51,953 nt of DNA from DATJQF01 sp035505995 (GTDB taxonomy: Bacteria > Bacteroidota > Bacteroidia > Bacteroidales > FEN-979), in NCBI GenBank assembly GCA_035505995.1, contig DATJQF010000162.1, positions 1-51,953 on the forward strand, read 5' to 3'. Below are positions 18,415 to 27,878 of this stretch, in pieces. Every line of letters starts with the position of its first letter. Within the stretch, counting starts at the first letter, position 1. The position numbers and the translations under genes are program-made. A model generated the notes under the pieces. It made no database searches and was not told where the DNA came from. It worked only from the letters and a program-made list of their open reading frames with translations.

Positions 18415-21279
18415 CTATTCGGTGCTAACAATAATTTTCCGGATCTCGCGATGCCCGGCAGAAAGGAAAGAGCAGAAATAAATGCCCGGGGCAACGGTCT
18501 GACCTGTAAGATTGGTATGATCCCAGGAAATTTCATGCGTGCCTGCCGTTTGCAGCCCGTCGGTCAATACCGCTATTTCCCTTCCTGACAGATCACAGAT
18601 GCTGATCTTCACCCGTGCGGGCTCCCCGATTGAATAAAGTATCCGGGTGACCTTTGATGAGGGGTTCGGGTATATCGTAAGAAACCCCGGTCCGGAGGCG
18701 GGGCTGACCGTTCCCCCGATCCCGGTGAATATGGGTTTGACCAGTCGTTTGGTGGTATACAGGTGGTATTCCCCGGGCTCAAGGCTGACCGGATCGCTCA
18801 CACTGGAAACGTCCAGGGAATCGCCGGTGAAATAGTCGTACCACATCCCGGTACGGGTGAAGCCCGGTACGATATTCCCCGCCCAGACATTGAAATTCCC
18901 GATGATCTCGGCATCCATGTCGCTTCCCCGCAACGTGATCCCTTTCAATGCTCCCCCGACATTCAGCGTGAAATCGGAAGTGGAGAATACCGGCTGGTCA
19001 TTCTTCAGCCCGATCAGCGCCGAGCACACATTGTATAGATACCGGCGGGGGAATTGCCCGTAATAATCCCAGCGGATCGGCTTGGGATCAAGCCTGGAAT
19101 CGGAAGTCCCGGTCGGATAGTTGATGGAGTAGTCGTACCCGAGCTCTCCGAACTGCCAGAGCATCTTCGGACCGGGGATCGTATAAAAGAAGGTCGCCGC
19201 CATCCCCATCCGGTTCAGGGCGAAATTGGTATCCCGGCAGGGATAGGCCGGATTCGACTGGTTCCCGAAGGTGATATTGTTATACATGACCCGTTCCTCA
19301 TCATGGCTTTCCATATAGCCCACCAGGTGCGGTTCGCTCCATCCCCGGTTCTTATAAGAGATACCGGAGAAATCGGAGAGGTTCCCGGTGACCCATCCTT
19401 CGGTCGCATCGCTGTAGTTGGAGTTCGAATTTCCCCACAGCAGCATCCCGTAGGCGGAAAGCTCCGTTTCCTCATCGTTATCGGCAAAGTGCTCCAGGAT
19501 AAAGAGGACGTCCGGCTTGACGGTCCGCACGGAATCATAGTAATTCTCCAGCACCCGGATCCTGGCCGTATCCTTCTGCGCCCAGAGCGCCCAATTGCCG
19601 GGATAGGAATTCACCTGGGTAAATCCTTTGGAAAGATCCAGCCGGTACCCGTCGGCATGATATTCGGTCACCCAGTACCTGAGCACCCGGGTGCAAAATT
19701 CCCGGGTATAGGGGCTCTGGTGGTTGAAATCGTTTCCGACGTTGGCGGGATGCGTGGGAATGGGGTTGAACCAGGGGCTGTTGGCGGCCGGGCGCTGGTT
19801 CGCATCATCCCAGTAAAGCCTGGCCAGCGGGGATTGCCCGAACTGGTGGTTCAGCACGATGTCGAGGATCACCGCGATTCCCATGCCATGAGCGGTGTCG
19901 ATAAATTCCTTTAATCCTTCCCGGGTGCCGTAATATTTATCCGGGGCAAATTCGAAATCGGGATTATATCCCCAGCTGGAGTTCCCCTCGAATTCCATGA
20001 CCGGCATCAGCTCGATCGCATTCACGCCAAGTCGTTTAAGATAATGGAGGGTATCGATCAGGGAGGGATAGTCATGCTGCACGGTGAAATCCCGGATCAG
20101 CAGTTCATAGATGACCAGGCTGGAAAGGGCAGGCTCCGTGATAGAAGGATGATTCCAGGCATAGGGAGCCTGTGCGGTCTGCAGCACCGAGGCGATCTGG
20201 GTGGTTTTCCCCGTGGGATAAGGGATCAGATCGGGGTAGGTTGCATTGTCGATGTACTGGTCGTCCGGGTCGCTTACCTTGTCGCAATAAGGATCTGCAA
20301 TGAGCAGGGTCCCGTCCACCAGGTACTGGAAGATATATTCCTTGTTCGGGATGAGGTTGCTTACCTGCAACCAGTATCTGGTCCCGTCGGGTGTGCGGTT
20401 CATATAAAAAGCGGAATCCGTCTGCCAGCCGGTGAAATCGCCCGTGACGAAGCAAAAATCCTTATACGGTGCAAACAGGCTCAGGAGGACCGTGGTGGAA
20501 TCGATATAATTGATCCCGTCCTTCATGCCCGGAGGCAGCGCCGCTACCGGGGGAGGCGGAACCACCGAATAGAAAAAAGAGTCGGCGGCGGAGGCTGTGT
20601 CATTCACGGCCCGGATCGTCACCCACTGGCGGGTCCAGTATTGGCCGAAATTATAGGCCAGCAGCGTATCGGTGATGACATGCCCCGCGTTCTTTTTTAT
20701 CAGGGTCTGGTTGACATACAGGAACATCGTATCGGCCAGGGGGCTGGTCGCCGACACCGGTATCGAATCATTGAGCGGCAGGTACAGTGCTTTGACGGCC
20801 GGTGCCGTGATCGTCACGCTGGTGACAGCAGGATATACATTCCCGAAAATGTCACCGCCGTCGGCTTCCCGGCCGGCTTTCGACCCGTCCGCATTCCGGA
20901 ACACGAACGCGATCTTCAGGATCTTTTCTGTCGCGGGAACCCCGTAAAACTCACGGATGCTGGGAACCAGCCGGATGCTGTACAGATTATTCCCCAGGGG
21001 CGTCATCAGGGCCTTGGGAATATTCTGGTTCCACGGGGCCAGCACATAGCGCCAGCCGCTCGAGGAGGTGCTGGAGTCGGTGATGACCCCGGTATGCGCA
21101 TAGATCGGCGGGGGGACATCCTTCAGCCCTGCATTTCCTTTGGTGGCGTCGAAGATGACCGTGCAGGAGTCAAGGTCGGTGGGATAGACCGGCACGGTGA
21201 CGATCACCTGGGCGGAAGCGGACGTGAAAAGCAGGGTCAGCAGGAAAATGACGGAAAATAAGTGAAATGTTGTTTTCAT
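18415..21279 (-). CDS. Extracellular GH13 alpha-amylase with T9SS sorting domain
   Basis: Multidomain starch-degrading enzyme, about 954 aa. The frame opens at 21357, but the ATG at 21279 starts a signal peptide (MKTTFHLFSVIFLLTLLFTS, ending ASAQ). Domains: N-terminal SusE/SusF- or DUF4961-like sandwich (about 25-170), a CBM48-like E-set (LFAPYKDFCFVTGDFTGW) and the GH13 barrel. The four GH13 regions are intact: DIVLNHQF, GYRLDLSKGF (nucleophile Asp), LFILEHFADND (acid Glu) and MESHDEERVMY. Then comes an amylase C-domain and a T9SS type A tail (FLTIYPNPSSKVTRILYSI, later GIYFCSFLSAG). The presence of the tail means secretion by T9SS, rather than periplasmic or lipoprotein targeting as for SusG. 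Divergent to GH53. Confidence 0.92.
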   Translation of the reverse strand: MKTTFHLFSVIFLLTLLFTSASAQVIVTVPVYPTDLDSCTVIFDATKGNAGLKDVPPPIYAHTGVITDSSTSSSGWRYVLAPWNQNIPKALMTPLGNNLYSIRLVPSIREFYGVPATEKILKIAFVFRNADGSKAGREADGGDIFGNVYPAVTSVTITAPAVKALYLPLNDSIPVSATSPLADTMFLYVNQTLIKKNAGHVITDTLLAYNFGQYWTRQWVTIRAVNDTASAADSFFYSVVPPPPVAALPPGMKDGINYIDSTTVLLSLFAPYKDFCFVTGDFTGWQTDSAFYMNRTPDGTRYWLQVSNLIPNKEYIFQYLVDGTLLIADPYCDKVSDPDDQYIDNATYPDLIPYPTGKTTQIASVLQTAQAPYAWNHPSITEPALSSLVIYELLIRDFTVQHDYPSLIDTLHYLKRLGVNAIELMPVMEFEGNSSWGYNPDFEFAPDKYYGTREGLKEFIDTAHGMGIAVILDIVLNHQFGQSPLARLYWDDANQRPAANSPWFNPIPTHPANVGNDFNHQSPYTREFCTRVLRYWVTEYHADGYRLDLSKGFTQVNSYPGNWALWAQKDTARIRVLENYYDSVRTVKPDVLFILEHFADNDEETELSAYGMLLWGNSNSNYSDATEGWVTGNLSDFSGISYKNRGWSEPHLVGYMESHDEERVMYNNITFGNQSNPAYPCRDTNFALNRMGMAATFFYTIPGPKMLWQFGELGYDYSINYPTGTSDSRLDPKPIRWDYYGQFPRRYLYNVCSALIGLKNDQPVFSTSDFTLNVGGALKGITLRGSDMDAEIIGNFNVWAGNIVPGFTRTGMWYDYFTGDSLDVSSVSDPVSLEPGEYHLYTTKRLVKPIFTGIGGTVSPASGPGFLTIYPNPSSKVTRILYSIGEPARVKISICDLSGREIAVLTDGLQTAGTHEISWDHTNLTGQTVAPGIYFCSFLSAGHREIRKIIVSTE

Positions 21280-21305
21280 CCGGATCAGATATAAACATGT
21301 ATCTG

Positions 21306-21313
21306 CAAAGGTA
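21306..21313 (-). promoter_or_regulatory. Bacteroidota -7 box TACCTTTG for the T9SS amylase
   Basis: Minus-strand TACCTTTG, an exact TAnnTTTG match, lies 27 bp upstream of the ATG at 21279 in a 69-bp divergent gap. Confidence 0.5.
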
Positions 21314-21348
21314 AATAAATACGATCTTTGTAAAGAGAAACCCGGGCC

Positions 21349-22515
21349 ATGAAGCATCCTGTCATCCTCTTAACTTTTTTCCTGTTTTTCCTGCTCTCGT
21401 GCAGTAAAAAAAACGCAGGCCAGGAGAACACCGCCCCGCAGCCCGTTTATTATACCTGGGATTATTTCTGCATGGGAGCGGACCTGTCGTACGCGAACGA
21501 GCTGGAGGACAACGGTGCGGTTTACCGGGACTCCTCCCAGGTAAAAGACATTTTCAGGATCTTCCGGGAACATGGGGCCAATACCGTCCGGGTGCGCTTG
21601 TGGCACGATCCCCAATGGGAGAAGCCGCTTACCGGCGGAAAGCTTTACAGCGACCTGGCCGATGCAGAGAAGACCATCCGGCGCGCGAAAGAGCTGGGCA
21701 TGGCCGTTGACCTGGATATTCACTTTTCCGATACCTGGGCCGATCCGGGTCGCCAGGATACCCCTGCGGCCTGGGACAGCCTGAGCCTGGATGGGCTGAA
21801 GGATTCCGTTTACCAGTATACCCTGGATGTATTGAATTACCTGAAAAGCCAGTCGGTGACACCCGAGATGGTGCAGATCGGCAATGAGGTCAATGCCGGC
21901 ATGCTGTGGCCGCTGGGCAAAGTTCAAAACGACGTTTGGACCAGTTTCGGGGCTCTGTTGAACTCCGGGATCCGGGCAGTGCGGGATTTTTCCGCCGGCT
22001 CGGCGATCAAGCCTTTGATCATCCTGCATGTGGCGCAACTGCAGAATGCCGACTGGTGGATCAGCCATGTGATCCAGCAAGGCCAGGTGACCGATTTCGA
22101 TATTCTCGGGATTTCCCATTATTCAAAATGGTCGACCGTTAACTCGATGCAGCAGATCACCACTACGATAAAGTCGCTTCGCACCTCCTACGGAAAAGAG
22201 GTGATGATCGTGGAAACCGCCTACCCCTGGACCCCGGATAATGCCGATTCCTATCCCAATACCTTCGGCATTGCCGATGCCGTGTCCGGCTACCCGCTGA
22301 CGCAGCAGGGACAGGAAAAGTACCTGGAGGACCTCACCCAGGCTGTCATCAGCGGAGGCGGCAAAGGGATTATGTACTGGGAGCCGGATTGGATCACCTC
22401 ATCGATGCACGACTCCTGGGGCACCGGGTCTTCCTGGGATAACTGCACCTTTTTCGACTTTTCCGGGAACTGGATGCCCGGTCTGGTATTCATGACCAGG
22501 GCCTACCCGTTCTGA
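21349..22515 (+). CDS. GH53 endo-beta-1,4-galactanase, lipoprotein
   Basis: Arabinogalactan endo-beta-1,4-galactanase family, 388 aa. Seen: a lipoprotein signal (LLTFFLFFLLSCSKKN, lipid Cys about residue 18); MGADLSYANELEDNGAVY; NTVRVRLWHDPQW; AVDLDIHFSDTWADPGRQ; acid/base Glu in MVQIGNEVNAGMLWPLG; DFDILGISHYSKWS; nucleophile Glu in VMIVETAYPW; and a final domain with MYWEPDWI. Family assignment is firm. It stands between a starch amylase and susC, though galactan is not starch. Either it belongs to a neighbouring pathway, or the locus handles mixed plant polysaccharides. No terminator was seen before susC, 131 bp downstream. Confidence 0.92.
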   Translation: MKHPVILLTFFLFFLLSCSKKNAGQENTAPQPVYYTWDYFCMGADLSYANELEDNGAVYRDSSQVKDIFRIFREHGANTVRVRLWHDPQWEKPLTGGKLYSDLADAEKTIRRAKELGMAVDLDIHFSDTWADPGRQDTPAAWDSLSLDGLKDSVYQYTLDVLNYLKSQSVTPEMVQIGNEVNAGMLWPLGKVQNDVWTSFGALLNSGIRAVRDFSAGSAIKPLIILHVAQLQNADWWISHVIQQGQVTDFDILGISHYSKWSTVNSMQQITTTIKSLRTSYGKEVMIVETAYPWTPDNADSYPNTFGIADAVSGYPLTQQGQEKYLEDLTQAVISGGGKGIMYWEPDWITSSMHDSWGTGSSWDNCTFFDFSGNWMPGLVFMTRAYPF

Positions 22516-22645
22516 CCATTAATTAATTGTGAAATTATTATCAATTTTTATTGAAATTTATTTATATTTATCGCCTTATTGGAAATTTCCGCTCCGGATT
22601 TATCACGTATCGAAATACATTGTCTAACCCTTAAAAATTAACTTT

Positions 22646-25636
22646 ATGAAGAAACGTTTACTATGGCTGCGGTATCTGCTTCTCTTCTTTGCATGCCTCG
22701 CCGTAACGGGAGTTTATGCCCAGGAGTTAACGGTATCCGGTAAAGTGACAGATGCGGCAGATGGAAGCACCCTTCCGGGGGTCACCATTGTGGTGAAAAG
22801 CACGACTACCGGAACGGTCACCGATCTGAACGGACATTATTCCATCAAGGTGAAGTCCGGAAGCATCCTCGTGTTCTCCTACGTAGGCTACCAGACCCAG
22901 GAGATCACCATCACCACCCAGACGACCGTGGATGTGGTCCTGGGATCTTCGGTAACTGGTCTGAGTGAGTTAGTAGTTATCGGGTACGGGCAGGTCAAGA
23001 AAACAGATGCCACCGGCTCGGTTTCCACCCTCGATAAAAAAGAATTCCTGCAGGGCGCGGTCGTTTCGCCCCAGCAACTGATCATCGGGAAGATCCCCGG
23101 TGTGACGGTTACTACGCTGGGCGGTGCACCCGGCGGCGATGCGGTCATCCGGATCAGGGGAGGCTCCTCGATCTATTCTTCCAACGATCCTTTGATCGTG
23201 ATCGACGGGGTTCCTATGGATAACACGGCCACGGCAGGCGCCCGGGGAACCCTGAGCATGATCAACCCGAATGATATTGAATCCTACACCGTCCTCAAGG
23301 ATGCATCCGCCACCGCCATCTATGGTTCACGGGCATCCAACGGGGTCATCCTGATCACTACCAAGAAAGCAGGCCCCGGTGCTAAGAAATTCGGCGTGGG
23401 ATACGATGGATTTGTTTCCATCTCCGCTTTCCCGAAAATGGTGAGCGTACTCGACGGCGACCAGTACCGTTCCCTGTTTCTTTCAAAATACCCCAATGAT
23501 ATAGCGAAGGACAGCCTGCTGGGCACCGCCAATACCAACTGGCAGAAAGAGATCTACCGGACCGGCGCTTCCACCAGCCACGACCTGAGCTTTTATGGCG
23601 CCTTTAAATATTTACCGTATCGAATCGCAATCGGGTATATGTCGAACAACGGGACCCTGTTGACAGACAATGTCCAGAGGACCACGGCGGGGTTGAACCT
23701 GAACCCTGTCCTCTTCCAGGATCACCTGAAGATCAACCTGAATGCAAAATTCATCTATGAGGCCGACCAGTTCGCCGACCAGGGAGCCATCGGGGAAGCC
23801 ATCGCGTTTGACCCGACGCACCCGGTCGACACCACCAACGCTTACGGGAACTACTGGGCCTGGCTGCAGCCGAACGGAACACCCGTCAACCAGGCAACCA
23901 CCAACCCGGTGGCTCACCTGAAGCTGACCAACGACCATTCGAATGTGACCCGTTTTATCGGGAACCTGCAGTTGGATTACAAGCTTCATTTCTTCCCCGA
24001 CCTGCGGGCAGTCCTGAACCTCGGGGGCGACTATACCACCTCCCGGGGGACCAAATACATTCCCGCCCTGGCCTCCTTCCAGTACCTGAACGGAGGGGTG
24101 GATAACAAGTACTCGCAGTTCAAGAACAACTCCGTGCTGGATTTCTACCTCAACTACGTGAAGGACGTGAAGAGCATCTGGAGCAAATTCGATGTCATGG
24201 CCGGGTATTCCTGGCAGCATTTCTTCTACGACAATGTTACTTACAACAATAACATTGCGCATGACTCCGCACATTATCAATACCTGATCGATAAGAGAGA
24301 ATATTACCTGGTGTCGTTTTACGGACGTTTCAATTATTCCCTGCTCGACCGCTATCTCCTCACCTTCACCCTGCGTGACGACGGTTCCTCGAAGTTTTCC
24401 AAGAGCACCCGCTGGGGGTTGTTCCCGTCGGTGGCACTGGCCTGGAAAATCAGCGACGAGCCCTTCCTGAGGAATTCCAAAGCGGTTTCCCTGCTGAAGC
24501 TGAGGCTGGGCTGGGGGATCACCGGGACCCAGGATATTTCCAACAACTGGTATCCGTATCTGCCTATCTATACGGCCAGCGATGTATTCACGCAATATCA
24601 GTTCGGCAATGTTTACTACATCACCCTGCGTCCCGAAGGTTATGATGCGGACATCAAGTGGGAAACCACCAATACCCTCAACGGGGGGATCGATTTCGGA
24701 TTTATCAAGGACCGCCTGACCGGCGCTGTCGATGTCTATTACCGCAAGACGAAAGACATCCTCAACTTCATCCCGGTTCCGGCCGGATCCAATCTTTCGA
24801 ATTATATCTACACCAACATCGGGGATATGTGGAACAAGGGGATCGAGTTCTCCCTGGATGCGAAGCCGGTGGTTACGAAAAACTTTATGTGGGACATCGG
24901 GGGCAACATCGCCACCAACAAGAACCAGATCACCAAGCTGACCGCCACCGACGACCCGAATTACCCGGGGATCCTCGTGGGAGCGATCAGCGGGGGCGTG
25001 GGCAATACCGTCCAGGTCATCAGCGTGGGATACCCGATGAACTCCTTCTACGTGTATCAGCAGGTCTATGATGCCAACGGCAAACCGGTCGAAGGAGTGT
25101 ATGTGGACCGGAACGGCGACGGGAAGATCACCGACGCCGACCGTTATCATTACAAGAGCGCGAATCCGGATTTCACCTGGGGTATCTTCACCAACCTGAA
25201 ATTCAAGGAATGGACCCTCTCCCTGGCAGGACATTCGGAAATCGGCAATTATGTGTACAATAATGTCTCTGCCAACCGGGGAGTGTATGCCAACCTCTAC
25301 CGGCCGGAAGGACCGTACCTGGGAAATGTGACCTCGGATGTGTACGATGTGAACTTCAACAACCAGCAGTACCTTTCCGATTACTATGTGCAGAATGCTT
25401 CCTACTTCAAACTGGATTACATCACCCTCAGCTACAACTTTGCAAAACTGATCAAGGGGGCTGATAATTTCACAGTTGCCTTTACCGTTAACAACCTCTT
25501 CACTATCACCAAATACAAAGGAATTGATCCGGAAATCAATACGGGATCGAATGTATACGGGTCGACTGTGGGGATCGATAACAACATTTACCCGAGATCC
25601 AAAGTGTTTGTTTTGGGATTAAGTCTTGCATTTTAA
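22646..25636 (+). CDS. susC: SusC/RagA-type TonB-dependent outer-membrane transporter
   Basis: TonB-energised outer-membrane barrel that imports oligosaccharides, 996 aa. Seen: a signal peptide (to VYAQ); an N-terminal carboxypeptidase-regulatory-like domain (LTVSGKVTDAADGSTLPGVT); the TonB-box region LSELVVIGYGQVKKTDATGS; a plug domain (PGVTVTTLGGAPGGDAVIRI, then SATAIYGSRASNGVILITTK); and a large barrel ending SKVFVLGLSLAF. It heads susC-susD-susE, spaced by about 20 bp each. Taken with the GH13 enzymes, the substrate is probably alpha-glucan (starch, glycogen or maltodextrin). The 131-bp leader is very A/T-rich; I see no perfect TAnnTTTG in it (TATATTTA is the nearest). Confidence 0.95.
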   Translation: MKKRLLWLRYLLLFFACLAVTGVYAQELTVSGKVTDAADGSTLPGVTIVVKSTTTGTVTDLNGHYSIKVKSGSILVFSYVGYQTQEITITTQTTVDVVLGSSVTGLSELVVIGYGQVKKTDATGSVSTLDKKEFLQGAVVSPQQLIIGKIPGVTVTTLGGAPGGDAVIRIRGGSSIYSSNDPLIVIDGVPMDNTATAGARGTLSMINPNDIESYTVLKDASATAIYGSRASNGVILITTKKAGPGAKKFGVGYDGFVSISAFPKMVSVLDGDQYRSLFLSKYPNDIAKDSLLGTANTNWQKEIYRTGASTSHDLSFYGAFKYLPYRIAIGYMSNNGTLLTDNVQRTTAGLNLNPVLFQDHLKINLNAKFIYEADQFADQGAIGEAIAFDPTHPVDTTNAYGNYWAWLQPNGTPVNQATTNPVAHLKLTNDHSNVTRFIGNLQLDYKLHFFPDLRAVLNLGGDYTTSRGTKYIPALASFQYLNGGVDNKYSQFKNNSVLDFYLNYVKDVKSIWSKFDVMAGYSWQHFFYDNVTYNNNIAHDSAHYQYLIDKREYYLVSFYGRFNYSLLDRYLLTFTLRDDGSSKFSKSTRWGLFPSVALAWKISDEPFLRNSKAVSLLKLRLGWGITGTQDISNNWYPYLPIYTASDVFTQYQFGNVYYITLRPEGYDADIKWETTNTLNGGIDFGFIKDRLTGAVDVYYRKTKDILNFIPVPAGSNLSNYIYTNIGDMWNKGIEFSLDAKPVVTKNFMWDIGGNIATNKNQITKLTATDDPNYPGILVGAISGGVGNTVQVISVGYPMNSFYVYQQVYDANGKPVEGVYVDRNGDGKITDADRYHYKSANPDFTWGIFTNLKFKEWTLSLAGHSEIGNYVYNNVSANRGVYANLYRPEGPYLGNVTSDVYDVNFNNQQYLSDYYVQNASYFKLDYITLSYNFAKLIKGADNFTVAFTVNNLFTITKYKGIDPEINTGSNVYGSTVGIDNNIYPRSKVFVLGLSLAF

Positions 25637-25656
25637 CCTTTTAAAATCTGAAAACA

Positions 25657-27858
25657 ATGAGACAGATATTTAAATTAACATTGTTAGTCGCGGCACTGAC
25701 GCTGTTTCTATATTCCTGCGTCAAGGATCTGGATACTACCCCTATTAATCCTACTGTATATACTTCTGCCAATGTTTATAATAACCCCGCCGCCTATAAA
25801 CAGGTTTTGGCCAAGTTATATGCAGGACTTTCCGTTTCCGGTCAGCAAGGACCTTCCGGCAATCCGGACATCAGCGGGATCGACGAAGGATTCGGCGAAT
25901 ATATGAGGGCCTTGTGGTATCACCAGGAACTGCCTACCGATGAGGCAGTGATCGGGTGGAATGACCAGACCATTAAAAATTTCCACTACCAGACCTGGGG
26001 ATCGAGCGATGTGTTCATTGCAGCCATGTATTACAGGATCTTCTACCAGATCTCCCTCTGCAATGAATTCATCCGGGAATCCACCGATGCCCAGCTGGAT
26101 AAGAACGGGATCACCGGCCAGGACCGGGTCGATATCGGCTATTACCGTGCGGAAGCGCGTTTCCTGCGTGCCCTGAGCTACTATCATGCCCTGGATATTT
26201 TCGGGAACGTGCCTTTCGTGACCGAAAACGATCCGGTGGGCAAATTCTTCCCGCCCCAGATCAAGCGGGCCGATCTCTTCAATTATATTGAGAGTGAACT
26301 GAAGGCCATCGAGCCCCTGATGATGCCCGCAAAAGGGAATGAATTCGGCCGCGCCGACGTGGCTGCCGTATGGTCGCTGCTGGCCCGGCTATATCTGAAT
26401 TCCCAGGTTTACAACGGGACGGATCATAATACGGATTGCATCACCTACTGCAACAAGGTCATCTCCGCGGGCTATACGCTGGAACCGCAATATAAGAACC
26501 TCTTCATGGCCGATAATAACAAGACCAGCGAGATCATCTTCCAGGTGGAATATGACGGCCACAAGACCCAGACCTGGGGAGGCACCACCTTTGTGATTCA
26601 TGCAGCGGTCGGCGGAAGCATGGTTCCCGGGGATTACGGGATTGCAGGCGGATGGGGCGGTACGCGTACCACCAAACAATTTGTCAATAAGTTTTATCCG
26701 AACCTGACAGCCAAATCATGGCATTCCCCGATTCCTCCCAAAAACAAAAAATCATACCCGGTGCTGTATGTGCCCGGATCATACCAGGGATGGAATCCGG
26801 CGGATCCGACCACGGTGATCGCTTCGAAATATGTGGCCGGCGAATATGAAGGCTACCTCTATTTCAAGGATGCCAATACCCAGTTCAAGATCTGTCAGAA
26901 CCCTGACTGGACGGTCAACTGGGGCGACGATGGCGCCGACGGCACCCTGGATCTCAACGGAGCCAACATCCAGGTGGCGGATCCCGGCTATTATAAGCTG
27001 AATGTGAACCTGAACAACCTTACCTACACGGTGGTGAAGACCACGTGGGCGGTCATTGGCGATGCTACGCCGGGTGGATGGAGCACCGATTCCCCGATGA
27101 CGTATGATACGGCTACCAAGATGTGGAGCGCTGTGCTGGATCTTACCGTAGGAGGATTGAAATTCCGCGCCAACGGCGCCTGGGATATCAATTACGGAGA
27201 CGACGGTGCGGATGGCATCCTGGATCCGGGCGGAGCCAATATTGCCATTCCGGAAGCAGGAACCTATACTATCACCATGAAGCTCGGCATCCCGGATTAT
27301 ACCTATACGATCGTGAAAGCCAGCTTCGACCAGCGGGCTATGTTCTGGACCGACGGACAATCGCTGGATATCAACGATATCGGAACCTTCACCGACGGGT
27401 ATGCCATCACCAAGTGGACCAATATGAACAGCGACGGCACCCCGGGCCTGGACCCGACCTACTGTGATACCGACTTCCCGCTCTTCCGGCTGGGCGATAT
27501 TTACCTGATGTATGCGGAAGCCGTGCTTCGCGGAGGTAGCGGAGGCGACCTGGGAACCGCACTTAACTACATCAATGCCCTGCGGACCCGGGCTTATGGA
27601 GATGCCGGCGGAAATATCACGGCGGCCGACCTGACGCTGGACTTTATCCTGGACGAACGGGGCCGGGAGCTATACTGGGAAGCCGTGCGGAGGACCGACC
27701 TGATCCGTTTCGGAAGGTTCAGCTCCGGGAATTATGTCTGGGCATGGAAAGGCGGAATTAAGGAGGGGATTGCCACCAGCGACATCTATAACCTGTTCCC
27801 GATTCCTGCCGCAGATGTCTCAGCAAATCCGAATCTGGTTCAAAATCCGGGATATTAA
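25657..27858 (+). CDS. susD: SusD/RagB surface lipoprotein with inserted tandem starch-binding modules
   Basis: Surface glycan-binding partner of SusC, 733 aa, when SusD proteins usually have about 500-600. Seen: lipoprotein signal (LFLYSCVKDLD); the TPR-rich SusD fold with the segments EFIRESTDAQL, RAEARFLRALSYYHALDIFG, ADVAAVWSLLARLYLNSQVY, LFRLGDIYLMYAEAVLR and FILDERGRELYWEAVRRTDL; and a C-terminus DVSANPNLVQNPGY. Odd: residues about 367-555 (nt 26755-27321) are two SusE/SusF-type modules (VPGSYQGWNPADPT then WAVIGDATPGGW) placed in the C-terminal half of the SusD domain. The same two-module pair ends the next gene. The insertion is in frame and the flanking SusD parts are intact, so it is a domain insertion rather than a misread fusion. 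Confidence 0.93.
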   Translation: MRQIFKLTLLVAALTLFLYSCVKDLDTTPINPTVYTSANVYNNPAAYKQVLAKLYAGLSVSGQQGPSGNPDISGIDEGFGEYMRALWYHQELPTDEAVIGWNDQTIKNFHYQTWGSSDVFIAAMYYRIFYQISLCNEFIRESTDAQLDKNGITGQDRVDIGYYRAEARFLRALSYYHALDIFGNVPFVTENDPVGKFFPPQIKRADLFNYIESELKAIEPLMMPAKGNEFGRADVAAVWSLLARLYLNSQVYNGTDHNTDCITYCNKVISAGYTLEPQYKNLFMADNNKTSEIIFQVEYDGHKTQTWGGTTFVIHAAVGGSMVPGDYGIAGGWGGTRTTKQFVNKFYPNLTAKSWHSPIPPKNKKSYPVLYVPGSYQGWNPADPTTVIASKYVAGEYEGYLYFKDANTQFKICQNPDWTVNWGDDGADGTLDLNGANIQVADPGYYKLNVNLNNLTYTVVKTTWAVIGDATPGGWSTDSPMTYDTATKMWSAVLDLTVGGLKFRANGAWDINYGDDGADGILDPGGANIAIPEAGTYTITMKLGIPDYTYTIVKASFDQRAMFWTDGQSLDINDIGTFTDGYAITKWTNMNSDGTPGLDPTYCDTDFPLFRLGDIYLMYAEAVLRGGSGGDLGTALNYINALRTRAYGDAGGNITAADLTLDFILDERGRELYWEAVRRTDLIRFGRFSSGNYVWAWKGGIKEGIATSDIYNLFPIPAADVSANPNLVQNPGY
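26755..27321 (+). repeat. Inserted pair of SusE/SusF-like CBM modules inside SusD
   Basis: Two modules, roughly 26755-27041 and 27042-27321, are homologous to each other (NWGDDGADGTLD and NYGDDGADGILD cores, GGANI or NGANI) and to 28365-28928. The nucleotide match is clear, for example TACCAGGGATGGAATCC occurs in both SusD and SusE. Probable starch-binding modules. Confidence 0.85.
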
Positions 27859-27878
27859 TCTCTTAACACAGAAACTAT

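Noticed and set aside
23612..25234. 540-codon minus-strand open frame within susC
   Set aside because: Shadow of susC; no domain, and the plus strand encodes a clear barrel.
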